Source: Stenotrophomonas maltophilia (GTDB lineage Bacteria; Pseudomonadota; Gammaproteobacteria; Xanthomonadales; Xanthomonadaceae). From it: 42,041 bases of DNA. The notes under the pieces were generated by a model. The model made no database searches. It worked only from the letters and a program-made list of their open reading frames with translations, and was not told where the DNA came from. The stretch lies in assembly GCF_023518235.1 (NCBI RefSeq), contig NZ_CP090425.1, positions 1-42,041 of the forward strand, read 5' to 3'. Positions 14,658 to 20,978 of this stretch are shown in pieces. The translations under genes and the position numbers were made by a program. Each line of letters begins with the position of its first letter. The stretch's first letter is position 1.

Positions 14658-15248
14658 GTGCTGGCCCGCGTGTCCAACATCGAGGCGTTCCGGAAGTGGC
14701 GGGACGCCGACGACCAGCCGGTGGCAGACCTGGTGCGCTACATCACCGTGGATCAGCCCACCAAGGCGATGCTGGCCGGCACCGCGTTCCACGATGCCCT
14801 GGAACACGCGGTGCCGGGCGACTACGAAGTGCTGCAGGCGATGGATCACACGTTCCACCTGCCGGACTGCGAGCTGGTGCTGCCGACGATCCGCGAGGTT
14901 CGCGCCTATGGCGAGTACGGCGGCCTGACCGTGACCGGCAAAGTGGACTGCCTCGACGGAAAGCGCGTCGATGACCACAAGACCACCAGCCGGTTCGATG
15001 CCGAGCGGTATCTGGCCGGCTACCAGTGGCGGTTCTATCTGGACCTGTTCGGCGCCGACGTCTTCCGATGGAACGTGTTCGAACTGAAGGAGGTCGGCGA
15101 ACTGGAGTACCGCGTGTCGCCGCCACAGCTGCTGGAGGTCACCCGCTACCCCGGCCTGCACGACGACTGCATGCAGTTGGCGCTGGACTACTTGGCCTTC
15201 GCCGAGGAACACCTGCCTGCGGGCTACAGCACAGAGGTGGCCGCCTGA
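14658..15248 (+). CDS. PD-(D/E)XK exonuclease (RecB/Cas4-like)
   Basis: 196 residues, GTG start three bases after the Sak4 stop. GTAFHDALEH (H45), GKVDCLDGKRVDDHKTT with D97, D106 and K108 forming the PD-(D/E)XK core, and YLAGYQWRFYLDLF with the motif-IV Gln/Tyr. Expected role: resect double-strand ends to make single strands for the neighbouring annealing protein, for recombination and genome circularisation. Confidence 0.85.
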   Translation: MLARVSNIEAFRKWRDADDQPVADLVRYITVDQPTKAMLAGTAFHDALEHAVPGDYEVLQAMDHTFHLPDCELVLPTIREVRAYGEYGGLTVTGKVDCLDGKRVDDHKTTSRFDAERYLAGYQWRFYLDLFGADVFRWNVFELKEVGELEYRVSPPQLLEVTRYPGLHDDCMQLALDYLAFAEEHLPAGYSTEVAA

Positions 15249-15463
15249 TGGACGTCGCCCTCTACCCCTACCACGCAAAAAGCCTGCGCCGTGCCGGCCA
15301 GGCCCGCGCCCAGCTGTTCGCCCATGTGATCGAGGGCAAGCGCTACACCACCGCGCAGGTGGCCGAGATCTTGGACATATCCCACAGCGCCGCATACGAG
15401 CGGATCAAGCGGCGCCCTCACCCGCTCACCTGGGCGGACCTGCAGAAGGCACGCACGCCATGA
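15248..15463 (+). CDS. Small HTH protein, 71 aa
   Basis: HTH around YTTAQVAEILDISHSAAYERIKRR, preceded by a basic RAGQARAQL segment. A DNA-binding role is likely; target unknown. TGATG with the exonuclease, ATGA with the next gene. Confidence 0.7.
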   Translation: MDVALYPYHAKSLRRAGQARAQLFAHVIEGKRYTTAQVAEILDISHSAAYERIKRRPHPLTWADLQKARTP

Positions 15464-15681
15464 AGGCCTGCACGAAGTGCGCGGCCCGGCTGCCGCTGCG
15501 GTTCTTCCCGCTCATCAACGGCAAGGCCACCGCCGCGTGCGCGCCCTGCCGGAACACCGAGCGCCGCCTGCACGACCCGCTGCGCCCCCTGCGCCGCGAC
15601 CCGCTGCAGGTGCGCCTGAACAACCTCACCAACCTGTGGCACGGGCCAGTGCGCCGCGTGCCGCTTCGGAGCTACGCATGA
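15460..15681 (+). CDS. Small zinc-ribbon-like protein, 73 aa
   Basis: Two CxxC knuckles (C4/C7 and C27/C30: ACTKCAA and CAPCRN) with 19 residues between, followed by an Arg-rich tail ending NLWHGPVRRVPLRSYA. This is the pattern of small HNH-like or zinc-ribbon phage proteins. No catalytic HH motif is visible, so it may be only a DNA-binding zinc finger. Confidence 0.7.
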   Translation: MKACTKCAARLPLRFFPLINGKATAACAPCRNTERRLHDPLRPLRRDPLQVRLNNLTNLWHGPVRRVPLRSYA

Positions 15682-16538
15682 AGATCCAGCAGATTGCCCC
15701 GTGCAACAAGGTGACCAGCTGTAAGACGGACCCCAAGTACTACGCGCCGTCGACCAGCTACGGCAGCGCCTGCCCGACGCGCACAGCTGCCATTGCCCTG
15801 CAGAAGTTGGAACAGGCCTACGCGGAGGACAAGGCAACCCATGAAGCGAACCTACCCGCGATGGCGGCAAACCAGGAAATCATCGAACGGGTAACAGCGC
15901 TGATGGCCGAGATCGGAATGCCTTCGCGCTTCAGCGAACGCGATCTGCGCTCCCGTTCCCGCTACCCGAAGTCGATCACACATGACGCCGGCTACCTTAC
16001 CGACCTGCGCCGGGAGGTGAAGACGAGCGACGGGTGGGACCATGCCCAAGCATCCTACGAGCGTTTGCTGGCCGACTACCGCCGGTTCGAAGCGGAAGCA
16101 GCGAAGCAGAAGGAGCAGGCTGACCGCCACAAGGAAAGGGAGCACAACCGGCTGATCGAGCAGCGCAAGGCGGATATGGCTCTGGCCGCGATGCTGCTCA
16201 GGTACGACCTCCCCATCGATGCGTCATGGGAGGACGTCCTGGAAGCGTTGCGCGGCCGTGATAAGCGCCTCGACTTGGCCGTGGCAATGCGACAGACGCG
16301 CGGCGATTGGAGCGAAGGCCCCTACCGTGTGCGCCATGCGCTCGACCGGTTCTCCGTCGAAACCGACGAGGACAAGGCCATTGCCAACGACGTGCTGGAT
16401 TGTCTGCGCGACTTCGACGACGGGCGCGTGTTCCGCGACACGACCTGGAACTACGACGTTCTGTTCGCCAGCGTGGCCGACCAGCAGCTTTCGGCGGACG
16501 TGCAGACCGCCCTGGACAACGCACGGGGCACCTACTGA
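15678..16538 (+). CDS. Hypothetical early protein, 286 aa
   Basis: Not recognised. N-terminus with three Cys (APCNKVTSC, GSACPTR), helical middle, a charged coiled coil at about residues 130-175 (AAKQKEQADRHKEREHNRL), and a C-terminal domain with DASWEDVLEALRGRDKRLDLA. ATGA before, TGATG after. It is the largest unknown in the early operon. Confidence 0.72.
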   Translation: MKIQQIAPCNKVTSCKTDPKYYAPSTSYGSACPTRTAAIALQKLEQAYAEDKATHEANLPAMAANQEIIERVTALMAEIGMPSRFSERDLRSRSRYPKSITHDAGYLTDLRREVKTSDGWDHAQASYERLLADYRRFEAEAAKQKEQADRHKEREHNRLIEQRKADMALAAMLLRYDLPIDASWEDVLEALRGRDKRLDLAVAMRQTRGDWSEGPYRVRHALDRFSVETDEDKAIANDVLDCLRDFDDGRVFRDTTWNYDVLFASVADQQLSADVQTALDNARGTY

Positions 16539-16828
16539 TGAGCCACCACCGCTACGACCGCCGGCTGCCGAAGCGCACCGAGGGCTTCGCCTGGGGCCGG
16601 TCCATCGACAAGGTGCTGGGCGGCCACGTCCTCACCTACCGCCTGTTCCGCCGCGACCTGGCCGGGAAGCTGCACATCGAGACGCGGACGTTCAAGCTCA
16701 CCGACCACCGCCGGTTCATCGCAATGGAGCTGCTGAAAGCGCGCCGCGTGTTGCGCGCGCGCGTCGACGCCATCGGCTATGCCCTGATCGAGGCCGAGCA
16801 GGCCTCCCAACTGCAGGAGGTTGCATGA
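16538..16828 (+). CDS. Hypothetical basic protein, 96 aa
   Basis: Strongly basic N-terminus (MSHHRYDRRLPKRTEGF), strand-rich VLTYRLFRRDLAGKLHIETR, then a C-terminal helix. Probable nucleic-acid binder by charge; not recognised. ATGA overlap with the next gene. Confidence 0.7.
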   Translation: MSHHRYDRRLPKRTEGFAWGRSIDKVLGGHVLTYRLFRRDLAGKLHIETRTFKLTDHRRFIAMELLKARRVLRARVDAIGYALIEAEQASQLQEVA

Positions 16829-17610
16829 ATACCAAGAAGACCCTGGCAGACGCGCAGCCCGGTGGGAGGGTGCAGGTGATGCCGTCCGACGCGGCGCGCG
16901 CCTTGCTCGCGGCGCAGTACCGAGACGATGGTGATAAGGCGAAGGCCATCCGCATCAATCACAAGTCGCTGACTGACTCCGACAAGCGCGCGTTGCGAGC
17001 CATCGAAGCCGCCCTCTCCGCCCAGCCCTCCCCGGGTGGTCAGGGGGGTGCGCTTTTGGAATCGCTGGTCGCCCGGTGGCGCAAGGACGCCGACGAGGTC
17101 GGAATCAGCGACAACACGCTCTGCCAGAAGATCGCAAACTGCACCATGCGTCACGCGGCAGAACTGCAAGCAGTACTCGCCGCCCGCCAGCCGGTGGAGT
17201 TGATCGCGCAGAAGGTGGGTGCCTACCGCGTAACCGTGGCCGAGGACGCCATCACAGTAAGCCACGGGCGCGACATTGTGTTTGCCTACAGCGCTGGCGA
17301 CGCAGAGCCGATCAACGCCCGCCAGCCGGTGGGGGAGCCGGTGGGCTACGCCAACATCCACCAGCTCAACGATCCCCGTAATGACGGGGTGGTGCTTCGT
17401 AGGAAGGATGACGATGGGTTCTTCACCGAGCCCCTTTTTCGCCGGCCGCCCGCGCAGGCCGTGGACATGGGTCTGCAGCTGGACCGCTACGACGCCGGGC
17501 TGCTGGGTGACGGCGGTGGCGGCGATGTTTGCTGGTGGCAGGACTACATCCGCACCGAGCTGGATCGCGCCCATGAGTTCTACCAGGACCAGGCCGACGC
17601 CCATGGCTGA
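16825..17610 (+). CDS. Hypothetical early protein, 261 aa
   Basis: Not recognised. Helical N-terminal half with ALLAAQYRDDGDKAKAIRI, a Gly-rich linker PSPGGQGG near residue 70, and a C-terminal part with PVGYANIHQLND and CWWQDYIRTELDRAHEFYQD. The motif ARQPV occurs twice (about residues 110 and 165). It overlaps the next gene by 8 bp. Confidence 0.7.
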   Translation: MNTKKTLADAQPGGRVQVMPSDAARALLAAQYRDDGDKAKAIRINHKSLTDSDKRALRAIEAALSAQPSPGGQGGALLESLVARWRKDADEVGISDNTLCQKIANCTMRHAAELQAVLAARQPVELIAQKVGAYRVTVAEDAITVSHGRDIVFAYSAGDAEPINARQPVGEPVGYANIHQLNDPRNDGVVLRRKDDDGFFTEPLFRRPPAQAVDMGLQLDRYDAGLLGDGGGGDVCWWQDYIRTELDRAHEFYQDQADAHG

Positions 17611-17755
17611 CCAGCTGCTCACCGCTGCAATGGTCCACGTGTTTGCCCTGGCCGGGTTCCTGGCCGGCATCGCCACCCTGTGGGCGATCAGCCGCGCATG
17701 CCGCGCCGCGCGAAATGGGCTGCGCTGGTGCTGGCGGAGGTGCGCTCATGGCTGA
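17603..17755 (+). CDS. Small membrane protein, 50 aa
   Basis: One membrane helix (VFALAGFLAGIATLWAIS) followed by a Cys/Arg/Trp-rich tail RACRAARNGLRWCWRRC. It overlaps both neighbours by 8 bp. Function unknown. Confidence 0.55.
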   Translation: MADQLLTAAMVHVFALAGFLAGIATLWAISRACRAARNGLRWCWRRCAHG

Positions 17756-17960
17756 GGCAGCCATCCGCCACGCCGGGAACCCCGCGTGCGAGGAATACAC
17801 GTTGTGCGGTGTCGCCTGGGACTGCAACCACATGGATACCTGCGCCGACGAACCGGACGTGCTCTTCGCCGAAGCTGGCCAGACGATCGACTGCGCGGGT
17901 TGCCGGAAGGTCATCGCCTACTGCAAGGCGGTCAAACGCTGGAAGGAGCCAGGAAGATGA
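17748..17960 (+). CDS. Cysteine-rich small protein, 70 aa
   Basis: At least six Cys plus His: PACEEYTLCG, WDCNHMDTC, DCAGCRKVIAYC. The arrangement with a final CxxC suggests one or two zinc sites. Not recognised. ATGA overlap with the next gene. Confidence 0.65.
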   Translation: MAEAAIRHAGNPACEEYTLCGVAWDCNHMDTCADEPDVLFAEAGQTIDCAGCRKVIAYCKAVKRWKEPGR

Positions 17961-18139
17961 CCGCCCAGCTTTTCCCCCGCGAACCACGCCGCATGAAGCA
18001 GCCGGCCAAGGACGTGCTGCGCGAGCAGCTGGTGGTCGCGGCCGATGAAGTGATCCGCCTGCGCGCCGAGGTGCTGCGCCTGCGCGATGCAGCAACCCAG
18101 GCCACCGAGCAGCTGCGCGCTGCGCTGGCCACGAACTGA
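17957..18139 (+). CDS. Small coiled-coil protein, 60 aa
   Basis: Basic N-terminus (FPREPRRMKQPAK), then one long amphipathic helix (VIRLRAEVLRLRDAATQATEQL) with Leu heptads. It lies 11 bp before xis. Function unknown. Confidence 0.6.
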   Translation: MTAQLFPREPRRMKQPAKDVLREQLVVAADEVIRLRAEVLRLRDAATQATEQLRAALATN

Positions 18140-18150
18140 AGGAAACCAGC

Positions 18151-18351
18151 ATGCAACTGATGACCCCCGAGCGGTGGCTGGCCCGCTACTTTGAAGAAGG
18201 CAGCCGCCCGTCCATGCAGGTGCTGCAGCGGCTGCTGCGCGAGGGTAAGCTGCCCGGCCGCAAGGTCGGCGGCACCTGGTTCATCGACGAACACGAATGG
18301 CTCGCCGGCGGCGATGATCTTGTCGCGCGAGTATTGGGTGAGGCGGCCTGA
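18151..18351 (+). CDS. xis: Excisionase (Xis), winged-helix
   Basis: 66 residues. LMTPERWLARYFEEG, a SMQVLQRLLREGKLPGRKVGG turn and WFIDEHEWLA match the winged-helix DNA-binding fold of phage excisionases. Two bases separate it from int, the standard order. Xis bends attP/attL DNA and biases integrase to excision. Repressor control of the upstream promoter would couple excision to induction. Confidence 0.82.
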   Translation: MQLMTPERWLARYFEEGSRPSMQVLQRLLREGKLPGRKVGGTWFIDEHEWLAGGDDLVARVLGEAA

Positions 18352-18353
18352 CG

Positions 18354-19451
18354 ATGGCACCGAGGCAACGAAGCAAGAGCCGCCAGGGATGGCCGGCCAA
18401 TCTGTACCCCAACCGGGACGGGTTCAAATACCGGCACCCGGTCACGAAGAAAGAGACGTGGATGGGCACCGACCAGGCCCGCGCGTTCGCCGCGGCCAAG
18501 AAGCTCAACGCGCTGCTGATCCCCACCGACGACCTGGTGGCCCGGGTCATCACGCCAGGCGAGACGGTGGCTGATGCGATTGTGGTGTTCCGCCGCGATG
18601 ACGTGCCTGGCAGGAAGTGGGCGTCGAAGACGGCCGAGGTCTACGAAAGCGTGATCCGACGCATCGAGGCCGGGCTGGGTTCGAAGGCGGTGGCCGACGT
18701 GACGGTGAAGGTGTGCGCCACCTTCATCCGCGAAGTGACCGAATCCGACCGCGCGCGCCAGCAGTTCCGGCTGGTGCTGGGCTGGATACTGGCCTGCGCC
18801 GTGGAAGAAGGCTGGATAGATACCAACCCTGCGCTGGCGACTCGCCGATTCCAGCACGAGCGGAAGCGCGTGCGCCTGACCCTCGACGTATACCGCGCGA
18901 TATGGGACCAGGCAGCACCCTGGCTGCGCAACGCCATGGACCTGTCGCTGGTGACGCTGCTGCGCCGCGAGGACGTGGTTACGGTGAAGTTCGCCGACAT
19001 GCGCGACGGCCACCTGTGGGTGGTGCCGTCGAAAACCGAGGGCTCGACGAACGTTCGACTACAGATCGCTGTGGCTGGCCCGCTGCTCGACCTGCTGGCC
19101 CGGTGCCGCGATGACGTGGTTTCGCCGTTCGTGATCCACCGCCTGCCGGAAAAGGCCAGGCCCAGCGACAAGCGCGCGAAGGACCGCGCGCACCACACGC
19201 AGGTGTTGCCCGAGCAGCTGTCGCGTGCATTCGCAAAGGCGCGCGATGCTGCCGGCGTGGGTGGCGATGCGCCGCCAACCTTCCATGAGATCCGCAGCCT
19301 GGGCGGCGCGCTGCTGCGCGATGCGGGCTGGACCACGGAACAGATTCAAGCGCTGATGGGGCACGGCAACGCGTCGATGACTGAGCATTACCTGGGTGGC
19401 CATGAAGCGCCGTGGCAGCCGGTCACCACGGGTATCGCGCTGCCTCGATAG
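18354..19451 (+). CDS. int: Tyrosine integrase
   Basis: 365 residues. The N-terminal arm-binding domain (NLYPNRDGFKYRHPVTKKE, residues 17-40) is followed by a core-binding helical domain and the catalytic domain with R204/R205 (TLLRRED), K228 (SKTEG), H311-x-x-R314 (FHEIRSL), H337 (MGHGN) and the nucleophile Y346 (EHYLGGH). All six catalytic positions are present. It is the last gene of the early operon; its stop codon lies in the first of three arm-type repeats of attP. Confidence 0.96.
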   Translation: MAPRQRSKSRQGWPANLYPNRDGFKYRHPVTKKETWMGTDQARAFAAAKKLNALLIPTDDLVARVITPGETVADAIVVFRRDDVPGRKWASKTAEVYESVIRRIEAGLGSKAVADVTVKVCATFIREVTESDRARQQFRLVLGWILACAVEEGWIDTNPALATRRFQHERKRVRLTLDVYRAIWDQAAPWLRNAMDLSLVTLLRREDVVTVKFADMRDGHLWVVPSKTEGSTNVRLQIAVAGPLLDLLARCRDDVVSPFVIHRLPEKARPSDKRAKDRAHHTQVLPEQLSRAFAKARDAAGVGGDAPPTFHEIRSLGGALLRDAGWTTEQIQALMGHGNASMTEHYLGGHEAPWQPVTTGIALPR

Positions 19452-19478
19452 GGTGGCGATAGGGTGGTAATAGGGTGC
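19448..19478 (+). repeat. attP P-arm: three integrase arm-type repeats
   Basis: ATAGGGTGG at 19448 and 19459, ATAGGGTGC at 19470: three direct repeats exactly 11 bp apart (one helical turn). Position between int and the core, plus a fourth copy on the other side of the core, marks them as integrase arm-binding sites. Confidence 0.75.
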
Positions 19479-19533
19479 ACAACGAAAAAGGGCCTGCACC
19501 GCATGGCGCAAGCCCTTGTTCTATCGCTGCTTT

Positions 19534-19581
19534 TGGTCGGGACGGCCGGATTCGAACCGACGACCCTCTGCCCCCCAGGCA
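19534..19581 (-). other. attP core: 3' end of tRNA-Pro(GGG)
   Basis: On the minus strand this 48-bp segment runs from within the anticodon stem through anticodon loop CTGGGGG (anticodon GGG), variable loop, T arm with GGTTCGAATCC, acceptor CGTCCCG, discriminator A and CCA. The 5' half of the tRNA is absent, as expected for a phage core that restores the host tRNA on integration. The window has phage sequence on both sides, so this is attP, not attL or attR. Confidence 0.88.
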
Positions 19582-19687
19582 TCGTTACAGATAGGACCAT
19601 CCTTTTGATCTATAAGGGTTTCGGGGCTGCGCGAGGCATCCCAAAAGTGCAGATTGCGCCCCAATACGATCAATCACTTACGCGCGG

Positions 19688-19696
19688 ATAGGGTGC
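19688..19696 (+). repeat. attP P'-arm: integrase arm-type site
   Basis: ATAGGGTGC, identical to the third P-arm repeat and in the same orientation, 107 bp beyond the core. A single copy is seen on this side. Confidence 0.6.
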
Positions 19697-19705
19697 AGCC
19701 TGCCC

Positions 19706-20050
19706 CTACCCGATCCAGCCGAATGGCGGATCCTGGTCGGCCTTGGCCAGCCGGTTCCCCCGGACCTTCTCCTGCCACGCCAGGATCTTGGCCACATCCT
19801 CCCGCAGCCTTTCCTCGTGCCTGGCCACCCACAGCTCGGCCCCTGCCCGGCCCTGCTCGTAGCTGCTGCACCAGCGGAACGGACCGCCGGGGCCATGCCG
19901 ATGCCGGTCCAGCGAGGCGATCCAGATCCCGTCGTTCACCCGCTGGGCCATGGCCACCACCCACACGCTGTGGCAGGCAATCACGGTGAGCGGGTCGTTC
20001 GGCAGGCTGGCAGACCTGGTCGTCCAGCGGAAATCGGCGGGGAGCGGCAT
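19706..20050 (-). CDS. Hypothetical protein next to attP, 114 aa
   Basis: Not recognised. Strand-rich start MPLPADFRW, then DPLTVIACHSVWVVAMAQRVNDG, FRWCSSYEQGRAGAELWVARHEERLRED and a charged helix. It has no Shine-Dalgarno sequence, and its 5' side is a 160-bp region full of inverted repeats. In a lysogen it would be one of the genes at a prophage end, a common location for cargo. A GTG 17 codons upstream is possible but lies within an inverted repeat. Confidence 0.65.
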   Translation of the reverse strand: MPLPADFRWTTRSASLPNDPLTVIACHSVWVVAMAQRVNDGIWIASLDRHRHGPGGPFRWCSSYEQGRAGAELWVARHEERLREDVAKILAWQEKVRGNRLAKADQDPPFGWIG

Positions 20051-20064
20051 GGCCGGGAGGATAC

Positions 20065-20200
20065 GGCCGGCCGTCGCAGATCCTGCGAACGGGCCGGCCA
20101 CCTCCCTGAATCGTTTGGGCTACCAATTGTTAGCCCTGCATCGGCAGCTTGACGAAATCGTCAATTTGCCCGAATCGCGGGGCCGAGTCTTGCTCGGCCC
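20065..20200. repeat. Four consecutive stem-loops between fibre gene and attP-side gene
   Basis: Intergenic 20051-20211 holds four inverted repeats: GGCCGGCC (20065 / 20092) enclosing CGCAG/CTGCG (20075 / 20083); GGGCTA/TAGCCC (20117 / 20131); TTGACG/CGTCAA (20149 / 20159); GGGCCGAG/CTCGGCCC (20180 / 20193). The last directly follows the stop of the fibre gene and may stop or stabilise its mRNA, but none is followed by a convincing T run. No gene is seen here. Confidence 0.7.
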
Positions 20201-20211
20201 TGCCATCTACC

Positions 20212-20967
20212 TCACTTCAGCATGATGCCTCGCGGCGCCAAACGGGCGCGACTGTGGGAATACACGCTCATCATCTGGGCGGCAGAATCGGCCAGGTTGG
20301 GCTTGATCAGCAGCTCGCCGACCCGGAGGTCTGCAGGGGTGTAGGTGCTGGAGCTGTTGAGCGGGTTGCCGATGGCGATGTGATTGCTCCCCGAGACCGC
20401 CTGAACTGCGGGCCACACGACCTCGTAAACCACGCTACCGACGCTGGTCAGGGTCTTCGAGACTCCTGCCTCCACTCGCTTCGAAAGGCCCAGGAATATC
20501 CAGTCCCCCACCGCCGTATTGGCTGGCACGCCATGGTTCACCAGTACGGTTCCACTGGAGTTGCGCAGAATCGTACAGACGTTGCCGTTGCCGTCGATCC
20601 AGATGCCAGCGCCCTGGCTAGCGAGGCTGATGTTTCCGACCACAATCACATTCTTTCCAGAGACTGGGGCATAGCGCACGGCCGCGTAGAAGGTCTGGAC
20701 GGTGGCATCGGCAACGCTGGAGATCAGTGCGTTCTGGTAGCTCGGCAGGTTGACGTAGTTGGATCCCCATGTATGCGAAACGCCCTGTGCGGTGAGCGTC
20801 GCATCACCACCGTATGGTACAAGGCTCGACCCATCGCCTCCCAGCAGCCAATGCGCGTAGCCAGGCTCGGGTGCTGGCGTGTACGGATACAGCTGGGTTG
20901 CTCCATTGATGATTGGTGCGCCCGGAGTGTCCTGGCCGAGCGGATAGACGGGGAAGATGTAAGGCAT
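20212..20967 (-). CDS. Putative tail fibre/receptor-binding accessory protein, 251 aa
   Basis: Beta-rich with little charge; AAVRYAPVSGKNVIVVGNIS, GAGIWIDGNGNVCTILR and DWIFLGLSKRVEAG have the look of a concanavalin/LamG-like sugar-binding jelly roll. AAAGGAG lies six bases before ATG. It follows the esterase-bearing spike gene by 11 bp and is the last late gene, so it probably forms part of, or caps, the adhesion device. The domain call is by eye only. Confidence 0.65.
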   Translation of the reverse strand: MPYIFPVYPLGQDTPGAPIINGATQLYPYTPAPEPGYAHWLLGGDGSSLVPYGGDATLTAQGVSHTWGSNYVNLPSYQNALISSVADATVQTFYAAVRYAPVSGKNVIVVGNISLASQGAGIWIDGNGNVCTILRNSSGTVLVNHGVPANTAVGDWIFLGLSKRVEAGVSKTLTSVGSVVYEVVWPAVQAVSGSNHIAIGNPLNSSSTYTPADLRVGELLIKPNLADSAAQMMSVYSHSRARLAPRGIMLK

Positions 20968-20978
20968 GTCAGGCTCCT

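Noticed and set aside
19534..19581. A functional tRNA gene
   Set aside because: Only the 3' portion from within the anticodon stem is present; no D arm or 5' acceptor strand is next to it.
19464..19691. Plus-strand frame containing GTAGFEPTT
   Set aside because: That peptide is the standard mistranslation of a reversed tRNA T arm; the region is the attP core.
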